A stretch of DNA of 64,000 nt from an uncultured Litoreibacter sp. (lineage in GTDB: Bacteria > Pseudomonadota > Alphaproteobacteria > Rhodobacterales > Rhodobacteraceae): positions 62,001 to 126,000 of the forward strand of contig CANMWQ010000006.1 of assembly GCA_947501685.1 (NCBI GenBank), read 5' to 3'. Below are positions 1 to 7,256 of this stretch, one piece after another (position 1 is the stretch's first letter; each line of letters opens with the position of its first letter). The notes beneath the pieces were generated by a model. That model was not told the DNA's origin. It saw only the letters and a list, made by a program, of their open reading frames with translations, and did not search any database. A program made the position numbers and the translations under genes.

Positions 1-99
1 CTCCTCGTGGCGCGCGGCAATCACGTCGCCCCCCGCAAAGATCGCCGTGCCGCAATAGGGGCCGGATGTGTCGAAGGCGAGGATCATCTTGTCACTCAC
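1..99 (-). CDS. tsaB: tRNA threonylcarbamoyladenosine biosynthesis protein TsaB (N-terminus, cut by window edge)
   Basis: Only the first 33 codons lie in the window; the gene runs off the left edge. They read as an ASKHA-fold start, with MILAFDTSGPYCGTAIF near the N-terminus, which is the typical opening of TsaB. TsaB partners TsaD and TsaE in making the t6A modification of ANN-decoding tRNAs in the cytoplasm. The GTG at 97-99 is preferred as start because AGGAGG lies 6 bases upstream; an ATG at 85-87 in the same frame is the alternative. The start overlaps the end of the GFA gene by 8 bases, so it is the third gene of an nfu - GFA - tsaB operon. The family call rests on a short stretch. Confidence 0.75.
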   Translation of the reverse strand, partial: MSDKMILAFDTSGPYCGTAIFAGGDVIAARHEE

Positions 100-511
100 C
101 TGCGGCCTCCTGCAACACATCCGCTCCACTGTCGGTCACGCGGGGCAGGTCGTCTTGGATCACCAGCCACGGCATTCCCGATTGTACGTAGCAATGCAGG
201 CTGGGGGCCATGTCGGGCGCTTGGTCGAGCACACCAAGCGGCACATAGGTCTGATCCGGCAGATAGGCGAAACGCGCCTTCAAGGGCGAGCCGCAGCCGG
301 TGCAAAACCACCGCTCCACGCCCTCGAAATGCGAGACATGGCTGACTGGACCGCCGCTGAGCGTCACTGCGCCGCGCGCGAAGGCGGCAAAGGCGGTGAC
401 AGGCGCGCCGGTGAGGCGCCTGCAATCCACGCAGTGGCAATAGGTTGAGGTCTGGGGCTGGGCGGTGCTTTCGATCAAGACCGCGCCGCAATAGCAACGT
501 CCGGTGATCAC
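92..511 (-). CDS. GFA family (glutathione-dependent formaldehyde-activating enzyme-like / CENP-V) protein
   Basis: This 139-residue protein shows the zinc-binding layout of the GFA fold: CYC at residues 6-8, CHCVDC at about 25-30, and CTGC at about 70-73. Characterised members of the wider family bind glutathione adducts, but most, like this one, have no known substrate. The start is a GTG, four bases after the nfu stop codon, and the end overlaps tsaB, so the three genes are probably one transcript. Length is normal for the family. The fold assignment is firm; the enzymatic role is not. Confidence 0.8.
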   Translation of the reverse strand: MITGRCYCGAVLIESTAQPQTSTYCHCVDCRRLTGAPVTAFAAFARGAVTLSGGPVSHVSHFEGVERWFCTGCGSPLKARFAYLPDQTYVPLGVLDQAPDMAPSLHCYVQSGMPWLVIQDDLPRVTDSGADVLQEAAGE

Positions 512-515
512 CGCT

Positions 516-1073
516 TCAGGCGGCGACAGGGCGCACTTCCAGCACCTCGGGGATGTAATGGCGCAGCAGGTTCTCGATGCCCATTTTCAGCGTTAGTGTC
601 GAAGATGGGCAGCCCGCGCAGGCGCCTTGCATGTGCAGGTAGACCACGCCGCGGTCGAAGCCGTGAAAGGTGATGTCGCCGCCATCTTGGGCCACAGCCG
701 GGCGCACGCGGGTGTCGAGCAGCTCTTTGATCTGGCCCACGATCTCCCCGTCCTCGCCAGTGTGTTCGGCATGGCCCGAAGAGGCCTCCCCCTCGACCGC
801 TTTCGCGCCCGATTGGTAATGCTCCATGATCGCGCCGAGAATGGCTGGTTTGATGTGGTCCCATTCGACGCCGTCTGCCTTGGTGACGGTCACAAAGTCC
901 AGCCCCATGAACACGCCGGTGACGCCTTCAACGGTGAAAATGCGTGTGGCCAAGGGTGAGCTGTCCGCCGTGTCGGGCGACGGGAAATCAGCGGTGCCCA
1001 CCTCAAGCACGGACTGGCCGGGCAGGAATTTCAATGTTGCAGGGTTCGGCGTGGATTCTGTTTGAATAAACAT
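516..1073 (-). CDS. NifU family Fe-S cluster carrier (Nfu: Nfu_N plus NifU C-terminal domain)
   Basis: A 185-aa protein with an N-terminal Nfu_N domain (opening MFIQTESTPNP, ending near residue 90) and a C-terminal NifU domain carrying the cluster-binding CxxC (CAGC, residues 152-155). Proteins of this build accept 4Fe-4S clusters and hand them to client enzymes in the cytoplasm. The ATG at 1071-1073 is chosen because it begins the conserved Nfu_N opening; a TTG 12 bases upstream would add four residues without family support. It is the first gene of an nfu - GFA - tsaB operon. A probable Irr box 64 bases upstream suggests iron-responsive control. Confidence 0.92.
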   Translation of the reverse strand: MFIQTESTPNPATLKFLPGQSVLEVGTADFPSPDTADSSPLATRIFTVEGVTGVFMGLDFVTVTKADGVEWDHIKPAILGAIMEHYQSGAKAVEGEASSGHAEHTGEDGEIVGQIKELLDTRVRPAVAQDGGDITFHGFDRGVVYLHMQGACAGCPSSTLTLKMGIENLLRHYIPEVLEVRPVAA

Positions 1074-1136
1074 GGCGGAGACCAACCTTTTCTATCAGGC
1101 TTCAAATATGGCGATGGGAGGGGCAAAGGTCAAGAG

Positions 1137-1153
1137 TTTAGAACTGTTCTAAG
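1137..1153. promoter_or_regulatory. Candidate Irr box (iron control element) upstream of nfu
   Basis: The sequence TTTAGAACTGTTCTAAG is an inverted repeat, 7-3-7, differing at one end base from the alphaproteobacterial ICE/Irr consensus as I recall it (TTTAGAA-N3-TTCTAAA). It lies 64 bases upstream of the Nfu start, just past the end of the universal stress gene. Irr senses haem and iron status and often controls Fe-S and haem genes, so the target fits. Seen: the palindrome. Inferred: its identity and direction of control. Confidence 0.6.
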
Positions 1154-1158
1154 CTGAT

Positions 1159-1611
1159 CTAGCTGATCGCCTCCAGCTGCTCCTTGCTCAGCGTGCCGGG
1201 CACAATGGTGATCGGCATCGGCAGGGTGCCGGAGTTCCGCGTCATCTCGGTGACGAGCGGGCCGGGGCCGCCATCGGTGCCTGCGCCCAAGACCAGCACG
1301 CCGACCTCGGGGTCCTCCTGCACCTGCGCAAGAATTTCGCGCACTGCCTCGCCCTCGCGGATCACCAGCTCAGGATCAACGCCTTGCTTGTCACGCATCC
1401 ATTTGGCGAAGACCTCGAAATGGGCCACGATGCGCTCGCGGGCCTCCTCGCGCATGATGTTGCCCACGCCGATCCAGTGGTTGAATTCTTCGGGAGGGAT
1501 GACGGCCAGCACCTCGACCCCGCCGCCTGTCCGCGCGGCGCGCATGGCGGCAAAGCGCATGGCGTTCAGACATTCCTTGCTGTCGTCCAAAACGACCAGA
1601 AACTTGCGCAT
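1159..1611 (-). CDS. Universal stress protein (UspA family)
   Basis: A 150-aa single-domain Usp protein. It opens with MRKFLVVLDDSKE, the usual first strand and the acidic nucleotide-binding residues, and ends with a LGAGTDGGPG loop followed by PMPITIVPG, matching the glycine-rich ATP-binding motif of the ATP-binding Usp class. The start at 1611 is supported by GGGAG eight bases upstream; an earlier in-frame start would add 24 residues with no family match. It is transcribed towards the nfu operon with the Irr-like palindrome between them. Partner and stress signal cannot be read from the sequence. Confidence 0.88.
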   Translation of the reverse strand: MRKFLVVLDDSKECLNAMRFAAMRAARTGGGVEVLAVIPPEEFNHWIGVGNIMREEARERIVAHFEVFAKWMRDKQGVDPELVIREGEAVREILAQVQEDPEVGVLVLGAGTDGGPGPLVTEMTRNSGTLPMPITIVPGTLSKEQLEAIS

Positions 1612-1716
1612 GATACACTCCCTTGGCCGGCGGCCTTTGCGCGCGGCGAGCGCCATCATGCGGCAAGGGGGGGCGTGGCGCAACAGCGATCACGCCGGAT
1701 ATGGCAGGTTCGGAGG

Positions 1717-2745
1717 CTAAGCCAGCAAACGCGCTTCGCGGGGCTTCAAAGCGGGTCGGACAAAGACCGTATCTGTATCCCGGCTGACACCCATCAGCTC
1801 CATATCCAGCAGCGCCTCGTTCGTAAGATGCGTGGTTCCGGGGAAGAGGCTTTCGGTCTCGAGCCCGTTGACGATCAGAAGCTCATGGTTTTCCAACAGC
1901 AAGTGGCGATAGGTGACCTGTGGCCTGCCGGAGGTGAAGACGATGCTTGTCCCGTTTACGAGACTTGCGGCATTTGCCAACATCTCATCCTCGCCGAAGA
2001 GATATTGCGTTTGATCAGAGCGGATCAGAACCCGGTGCAAGGAGGAGACGGTCAGATCGGCCTTGGGCAAATCCGGGCCGAAGGCACCGCGCTTGATCGT
2101 GACCGGGGCAAGCTGCGGGAAGAAGGAAAACTCCAGTGCGCTTGGCCTCTTCTTGCCGGCCCAAAGAATTGGCTGCGGGCCATGATCGACTGTCATCACC
2201 AGATCACCTGCGCGCAGGTCTTCTATCGCAACAGGCCCATTTGGAGTTTCCACCATCGCGCCGTCCGTAAAGCACGGTACGTTTGTAATCGGAGTGGAGA
2301 TGGCGTCCCCATTCCCATTGGTCCTGTAGGTGGTGTTTGGCTCCGGCAGGACCGGACCCGAAATGCCGACATTGGTTCCGTCGATGCGGATCACCCAAAA
2401 GGTGTCTCCAGATGTAGTTGAGAAGGAAAACTCGAGCTCGACCTGCGAGCCCGCAGCGAATGTTGTCCCGTTGATAGTTACAGCCTGTGTAAGCACCTGG
2501 TCGTTATTGGCTGTCGATGGGGGAGAGCCGTCTCCGGGTGTATCGACAAAACCGTCAGAGAATTCGTTGTCCGGCGATCCTGACGGGTTTCCGTCGTCAT
2601 CTTGAACATTGATCACCGTCAGCTCGGCATCGGGGCGGAGGCGCAAACGCTGGTTGTTGCTATAACCGGTGGCGCTGTTTGTCTCTGCGGAGCGGTTCCA
2701 CTCGCTAAACGCGTATATCGGCACGGTAAAGTTGAATATTGCCAA
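1717..2745 (-). CDS. Hint-domain protein (Hint_2 type), cysteine-containing
   Basis: About 342 aa. The N-terminal 150 residues are a beta-rich, Asp/Asn/Thr-rich region of the kind seen in secreted Rhodobacteraceae proteins. The C-terminal half is a Hint domain: CFTDGAMVET with the block-A cysteine, VEDL-like AIEDLRAGDLVMT, a block-B histidine in SSLHRVLI, and a distal HELLIVNGLETESLFPG motif. Such Hint domains resemble intein and hedgehog autoprocessing domains, but their job in these bacteria is unknown. A TTG start at 2745 is preferred because GGAGG lies five bases before it and the product then opens MAIFNF; an ATG at 2757 lacks a ribosome-binding site. There is no N-terminal signal peptide. 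A second Hint protein lies at 55180. Confidence 0.85.
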   Translation of the reverse strand: MAIFNFTVPIYAFSEWNRSAETNSATGYSNNQRLRLRPDAELTVINVQDDDGNPSGSPDNEFSDGFVDTPGDGSPPSTANNDQVLTQAVTINGTTFAAGSQVELEFSFSTTSGDTFWVIRIDGTNVGISGPVLPEPNTTYRTNGNGDAISTPITNVPCFTDGAMVETPNGPVAIEDLRAGDLVMTVDHGPQPILWAGKKRPSALEFSFFPQLAPVTIKRGAFGPDLPKADLTVSSLHRVLIRSDQTQYLFGEDEMLANAASLVNGTSIVFTSGRPQVTYRHLLLENHELLIVNGLETESLFPGTTHLTNEALLDMELMGVSRDTDTVFVRPALKPREARLLA

Positions 2746-2936
2746 CACTGCCTCCATACGCAGCGACGCGCATATTCTCTCGCCTTTATAGAAAGTTTAA
2801 CTCAAATGCTAAGGCAAAAAAAGCCAACAAATGGTCTTAACAGGAAGTTGAGCATGGACTTGCCGACTTTGGTCCCGCATTTCGGTCTGTGCGGCGTACG
2901 CCCTACGCGAAGGTATCCGCGCAGGGCACATGGGAT

Positions 2937-3311
2937 TTAGCCGTCTTCCATCGGACCGCCGGCCTCTTTCCACTCGCCGATGCCGCCGATGTTGGTGACG
3001 TTGGTGTAACCCATTTCTTTGAGCGTCTTGCCCGCGAGCGCCGCTTGCCCGCCCGCGCCGCAGACGAGGCAGAGCTCGGCGTCTTTTTGCATGGCGGGAT
3101 TGTGGAATTTCATCTCTGGGTCGGCGGCAAATTCCATGAACCCGCGCGGGATCCGCACGGCGCCTTTGATGGTGCCGCTTTTGGCGATGTCGGCGCTGTC
3201 GCGCACATCAACAAACACCGTGGTGGTGCCATGTTTTGCGATAGCGTCGCCCCCGGGAATGCGAGGCACATCTGCGTTGGCGGCTTCCATATAGTCTTTT
3301 GCGGATTTCAT
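2937..3311 (-). CDS. Rhodanese-like domain protein
   Basis: A 124-aa single rhodanese domain with FVDVRDSADIAKSG at about residues 33-46 (the conserved D-R/acidic segment) and a candidate active cysteine at residue 84 in CLVCGAGGQAA. The usual CxxGxR loop has Q where R is common, so sulfur-donor specificity is uncertain. It is cytoplasmic, with no signal peptide. It follows ilvE and a 27-aa membrane peptide on the same strand, with AAAGGACC upstream of the ATG, so the three are probably co-transcribed. Role is likely persulfide transfer or sulfur relay, which is a family-level inference. Confidence 0.88.
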   Translation of the reverse strand: MKSAKDYMEAANADVPRIPGGDAIAKHGTTTVFVDVRDSADIAKSGTIKGAVRIPRGFMEFAADPEMKFHNPAMQKDAELCLVCGAGGQAALAGKTLKEMGYTNVTNIGGIGEWKEAGGPMEDG

Positions 3312-3332
3312 AAGTGAGGTCCTTTCACGTGG

Positions 3333-3416
3333 TTATTTTGAGCGCCCAAACAGCGCCAAGTACAATGCGACAAATACCAGAACGGCGAAGCGGAGCCAGA
3401 AGATCAGCCCGATCAT
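3333..3416 (-). CDS. 27-aa single-span membrane micropeptide coupled to ilvE
   Basis: The stop of ilvE (TGA at 3413-3415) overlaps an ATG (3414-3416) in the arrangement ATGA, opening a 27-codon frame: MIGLIFWLRFAVLVFVAL... ending in FGRSK. It is one long hydrophobic stretch with a single Arg inside and a basic tail, the look of a small bitopic inner-membrane peptide. Its stop is 21 bases before the rhodanese start, which has its own ribosome-binding site. The stop/start overlap and composition support translation; no homologue is known to me. It could be chance, since short hydrophobic frames occur in GC-rich DNA. Confidence 0.5.
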   Translation of the reverse strand: MIGLIFWLRFAVLVFVALYLALFGRSK

Positions 3417-4282
3417 GCAGCCCGCTCTGACTGCGCCCAGTCCCAGTACATTTCGCGCACCTGCTTGGTGAGGGGCCCGTGTTGGTAATGGGTGCCGTCA
3501 AACTCGGAGACCGGCGTGACCTTCATCATGTTGCCGGACATGAACACCTCATCGGCGGTGCGGAAATCGTCGAAGCTGAGCACCTGCTCATGTACTTTAT
3601 AGCCGTTGTCGCGCAGGTTTTTCATATGCCGCGCGCGTGTGATGCCAGCCAGAAACGTGCCGTTGGGAACAGGGGTAAAGACCTCGCCGTCACGCACCAT
3701 GAAGATGTTGGCGGTGGCGGTCTCGGCTACGTTGCCAAGCGCATCGGCGACCAACGCGTTGCCGTAGCCTTTGTTGCGCGCCTCGATCAGCATGCGGGCG
3801 TTGTTGGGGTAGAGGCAGCCCGCCTTGGCGTTGACCACCGCGTCCTCCATCACGGGGCGGCGGAACCGCGTGGTGGTCAGCGTGGTGGCTGCCGTGGCGG
3901 GCGCCATCGGGATTTCTTCGAGACAAAGGCAGAACCCTGTGGCCCCCGGTTTGGGGTCCACGCCCAGATCGCCGCCATCGAGCGCCCAGTACATGGGTCG
4001 GATATAAACGGTGGCGTCGGGCGCGTACATCGCCAGACCCTCTCGGGCAGCCTCGACCATGGCGGAGGCCTCCATGGTGGGCGTGATCATCAGTGCCTCG
4101 GCGGAGCGGTTCACCCGCGCGCAATGGGCCTCCAGATCGGGGGCAACGCCTTCAAAATACCTCGCGCCGTCAAAGACCGAGCTGCCCAGCCATGCGCCGT
4201 GATCGGCCGCACGGATGATGGCCGCGTCGCCGTCATGCCACTGGCCTTCGAAATAGGTCTTGATGTTGGTGCCGGTTGCCAT
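3413..4282 (-). CDS. ilvE: Branched-chain amino acid aminotransferase
   Basis: A 289-aa class IV PLP-dependent aminotransferase that swaps the amino group between glutamate and the 2-keto acids of leucine, isoleucine and valine. The PLP lysine is at about residue 153, in NAKAGCLYPNNARM, followed by the EARNKGYGNAL and VAETATANIFMV segments typical of the family; the phosphate-cup segment NGTFLAGITR follows. Length is normal. It heads a probable operon with the 27-aa membrane peptide and the rhodanese and is divergent from the transporter gene at 4413. D-amino acid transaminase and aminodeoxychorismate lyase share the fold; the motif set favours IlvE. Confidence 0.9.
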   Translation of the reverse strand: MATGTNIKTYFEGQWHDGDAAIIRAADHGAWLGSSVFDGARYFEGVAPDLEAHCARVNRSAEALMITPTMEASAMVEAAREGLAMYAPDATVYIRPMYWALDGGDLGVDPKPGATGFCLCLEEIPMAPATAATTLTTTRFRRPVMEDAVVNAKAGCLYPNNARMLIEARNKGYGNALVADALGNVAETATANIFMVRDGEVFTPVPNGTFLAGITRARHMKNLRDNGYKVHEQVLSFDDFRTADEVFMSGNMMKVTPVSEFDGTHYQHGPLTKQVREMYWDWAQSERAA

Positions 4283-4412
4283 CTGCGCCGCTCCTTCTTT
4301 GGCAAGAGCCTATGGGGCGGGCTCCGCCAAGGCAAGCAGGCCGAAGGGGGCTTGCCCCGCTTAGGCGGATGGGTCAGTAGGGCGCCTTACCCCTCGCACA
4401 CCCGGAGCCCGC

Positions 4413-5291
4413 ATGACCGCCACAGCCAACCAAAACCTGCGGGGCATCTGGCTGATGATTGCCGCGATGTTTGCCTTTGCGGTGACGGATACGTTGATCA
4501 AGTTTGCCGCCGGGTTGCTGACGCCCGCGCAGACGACCTTGCTGCTGACGGGCGGCGGGCTGGTGGTGTTTGGCGGTATGGTACTGGCGCAGGGCGCGCC
4601 GTTGCGGGTCAGGGACGCGGTCTCCCCGGTGATGCTGATCCGCTACGTTTCGGAGATTTGCGGCACGTTTTGCATCGTGCTGGCGCTGAGCTACGTGCCG
4701 CTCTCCACGGTGGGGGCGATCTTGCAGGCCACCCCGCTGGTGGTCGCGGCGGGGGCCGTGCTGTTCCTCAATGAAACCGTCAGCTGGCGCAGGTGGACCG
4801 CGATTGCAGTGGGGTTTGTCGGCGTGTTGATGATCATCAAGCCGGGCTCGGAGGCGTTTGATCTCAATGTGCTGTGGCCGGTGATTGCAATGATCGGGCT
4901 CGCGGGCCGCGATCTGACGACGCGGGTGACGCCGCCCGGCATGGCGTCGGCGGCGCTGGCGGGCTACACGATGGCCGCGCTTGTTCCGCTTGCGGTGCTG
5001 TGGTGCCTGCTCGCCGGGGACCCGCTGATCCCGGCAGAGCCGAACTGGCCTCTCTTCATCGCCATGATCGCAGGAGGGGCGATTGGCTACCTGCTGATCA
5101 TCGCCTCGGTGCGCGCGGCGGAGGTGTCGGTGGTGTCGCCCTACCGCTACTCGCGCCTGATCTTCTTGCTGTTCTTCGGGGTCACTTTCTTTGGCGAACG
5201 CCCCGACGCGCTGACGCTGTTGGGCGCGGCCATCATCATCGTCTCTGGCATCTACACTATGTGGCGCGACCGGCTGGCCAAGCAGGGCTAG
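4413..5291 (+). CDS. DMT superfamily transporter (two EamA domains)
   Basis: A 292-aa very hydrophobic protein with about ten membrane segments arranged as two EamA repeats of five. The first repeat ends with LNETVSWRRWTAIAVGFVGVLMIIKPG and the second with the matching GERPDALTLLGAAIIIVSGIYTMWR, the usual internal-repeat signature of drug/metabolite exporters. GGAG lies seven bases before the ATG. Substrate cannot be told from sequence; relatives move amino acids, nucleosides or other small metabolites, usually outward. It is divergent from ilvE and stands alone. Confidence 0.88.
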   Translation: MTATANQNLRGIWLMIAAMFAFAVTDTLIKFAAGLLTPAQTTLLLTGGGLVVFGGMVLAQGAPLRVRDAVSPVMLIRYVSEICGTFCIVLALSYVPLSTVGAILQATPLVVAAGAVLFLNETVSWRRWTAIAVGFVGVLMIIKPGSEAFDLNVLWPVIAMIGLAGRDLTTRVTPPGMASAALAGYTMAALVPLAVLWCLLAGDPLIPAEPNWPLFIAMIAGGAIGYLLIIASVRAAEVSVVSPYRYSRLIFLLFFGVTFFGERPDALTLLGAAIIIVSGIYTMWRDRLAKQG

Positions 5292-5471
5292 GCCGGGCTC
5301 ACTAATCCCGCCGAATAATCCCGGTGATCGCGGCAGCGCCCACAGCGGTAACGATCCAGCACAGCCCGCTTCGATGAATGGAACCGGCCGGTTAACAGCG
5401 GGTAAAGCCTTTTCATAATTTGTTCTTAAAACAAGTGCTTATCGAAACGCGACGCATGCGTCCCGACGCGG

Positions 5472-6488
5472 CTAGGCACCCACCATCCCGACAATCTCGT
5501 AGGTTTGTTTCAGGATCGGAGCGGCCAGAGCCCGGGCGCGTTCGGCGCCTCGGGCGAGGATCTTGTCGATCTCGTCCTGGTGCTCCATCAGGCGGGCCAT
5601 CTCGGATGAAATGGGCGACAGCTTGGCCACGGCCAGATCGGCCAGCAACGGCTTGAATTCGGAGAATTGCTTGCCGCCGACATCGGCCAGAACCGCCTCG
5701 ACGGTGCTGTCATTCATGGCGGCGAAGATGTTGACCAGATTGCGCGCCTCGGGGCGGTCTTTGAGCCCGTCGACCTCGGAGGGCAAGGCATCGGGGTCGG
5801 TGCGGGCCTTGCGGATTTTCTGGGCTATGGCGTCGGCGTCATCGGTCATGTTGATCCGGCTCATGTCGGAAGGGTCAGATTTCGACATCTTCTTGGAGCC
5901 GTCGCGCAAAGACATCACCCGCGTGGCCGCCCCTTCAATGACCGGCTCGGTGACCGGGAAGAAATCCACACCGTAATCATGGTTGAACTTCGCCGCGATA
6001 TCGCGCGTCAGCTCGACATGTTGTTTCTGATCCTCGCCCACGGGCACATGGGTGGCGTGGTAGACCAAGATGTCAGCGGCCATCAGCGCGGGGTAGGCGA
6101 AGAGGCCCACGGAGGAATTCTCCCGGTTCTTGCCGGCCTTGTCCTTGAACTGCGTCATTCGGTTCAACCAGCCCATGCGGGCGACGGTGTTGAAGATCCA
6201 GCCAAGCTGCGTGTGTTCGGGCACTTGGGACTGGTTGAACAACACGGAGCTTTCCGGGTCGATGCCCGATGCGATGAAGCCCGCGCAAAGCTCGCGGGTG
6301 TTCTTCCGAAGGTCAGCGGGGTCCTGCCAGACGGTGATCGCGTGCAGGTCGACCATGCAGTAGATCGTCTCGAATTCTGCCCCCTGCATGTCCACAAAGC
6401 GCTTGATGGCGCCAAGGTAGTTGCCGAGGGTCAGCCCGCCCGAAGGCTGGATGCCGGAAAACACGCGCGGGGTAAAAGTCGTGGCCAT
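5472..6488 (-). CDS. trpS: Tryptophanyl-tRNA synthetase
   Basis: A 338-aa class I aminoacyl-tRNA synthetase that charges tRNA-Trp. The HIGH-like signature is TLGNY at residues 20-24, within [17 protein letters not shown], and the second signature is KMSKS at 200-204. Other family marks are the CMVDLHAIT strand and [10 protein letters not shown]. Length matches bacterial TrpRS. The ATG at 6488 begins the conserved N-terminus. It is divergent from the rhomboid-like gene at 6567. About 180 bases without a gene separate its end from the transporter at 5291. Confidence 0.96.
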   Translation of the reverse strand: MATTFTPRVFSGIQPSGGLTLGNYLGAIKRFVDMQGAEFETIYCMVDLHAITVWQDPADLRKNTRELCAGFIASGIDPESSVLFNQSQVPEHTQLGWIFNTVARMGWLNRMTQFKDKAGKNRENSSVGLFAYPALMAADILVYHATHVPVGEDQKQHVELTRDIAAKFNHDYGVDFFPVTEPVIEGAATRVMSLRDGSKKMSKSDPSDMSRINMTDDADAIAQKIRKARTDPDALPSEVDGLKDRPEARNLVNIFAAMNDSTVEAVLADVGGKQFSEFKPLLADLAVAKLSPISSEMARLMEHQDEIDKILARGAERARALAAPILKQTYEIVGMVGA

Positions 6489-6566
6489 CAGGGGCGCTCC
6501 GTCTGGAATGTTGCTGCGTCATCGCTTACCGATGGGCCAAACAGAGGTCAACCGGAGCCACGCGAC

Positions 6567-7256
6567 ATGCATAACCCACATGCGGATGAAAGCCCGTTCA
6601 ACTCCGTGCCTGCGGTGGTGGTCGCGCTGGCTATGGTGATTGCGGCCGTGGAGATCGTGTTGCAACTGGGCGAGAGCGGTCTGGCGGGGCGCGCGCAGGC
6701 CATTGGCTGGCGGCTGGCGGCGCTGGAGGATTACGGGTTCCTGCCTGCGGTGTGGGAGTTCATGCGCTCCACCGGGCAATTCCCGGCAGAGCAAATGCTG
6801 CGCTTTGTGAGCTACCCGTTTTTGCACGGCTCCTTCACCCATGCGGCCTTTGCGGTGGTGATCGTGCTGGCGATTGGCAAGGCCGTGGGCGAGATTTTCG
6901 CAGCCTGGGCCGTGCTGGCGGTGTTCTTCGTGTCGTCGATCTTTGGGGCGTTGGTTTACGGGGAACTGGTCTCCGTCAACGCGCCGCTGATCGGGGCCTA
7001 TGCGGGCGGCTACGGGTTGATCGGGGCGTTCACCTTCCTGCTCTGGGTGCAGCTGGCGGCTGTCGGGGCCAACACGATGCGGGCGTTTACCCTGATCGGG
7101 TTCTTGCTGGCCTTCCAGCTGGTCTTCGGCATTTTCTTTGGCGCGGGTTATGACTGGATCGCGGATGTGGCCGGGTTCGTCGCCGGGTTCCTGTTGTCCT
7201 TCGTGGTCAGCCCCGGCGGCTGGGCACGGGTGGTGGCCAAGCTGCGGCGCGACTAG
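6567..7256 (+). CDS. Rhomboid-like membrane protein lacking the catalytic residues
   Basis: A 229-aa protein with six or more membrane segments in the rhomboid layout. The landmarks are recognisable but changed: the loop/TM2 motif reads FLHGSFTHAAFA (the usual Asn is Ala), the serine motif reads LIGAYAGGYGLIGA where active enzymes have GASG (Ser replaced by Tyr), and the TM6 motif reads IADVAGFVAG where enzymes have AHxxGF (His replaced by Asp). So it should not be a protease; a chaperone-like or trafficking role as in iRhoms is only analogy. The ATG at 6567 follows GGAG; earlier in-frame starts lie within trpS. Its end overlaps murJ by 4 bases, tail to tail. Confidence 0.75.
   Translation: MHNPHADESPFNSVPAVVVALAMVIAAVEIVLQLGESGLAGRAQAIGWRLAALEDYGFLPAVWEFMRSTGQFPAEQMLRFVSYPFLHGSFTHAAFAVVIVLAIGKAVGEIFAAWAVLAVFFVSSIFGALVYGELVSVNAPLIGAYAGGYGLIGAFTFLLWVQLAAVGANTMRAFTLIGFLLAFQLVFGIFFGAGYDWIADVAGFVAGFLLSFVVSPGGWARVVAKLRRD

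Noticed and set aside
5310-5400. Minus-strand hydrophobic frame (CWIVTAVGAAAITGIIRRD) between the DMT transporter and trpS
   Set aside because: There is no ATG, GTG or TTG start in frame after the preceding stop and no coupling to a neighbour, so it is probably a remnant or chance; not listed as a gene.
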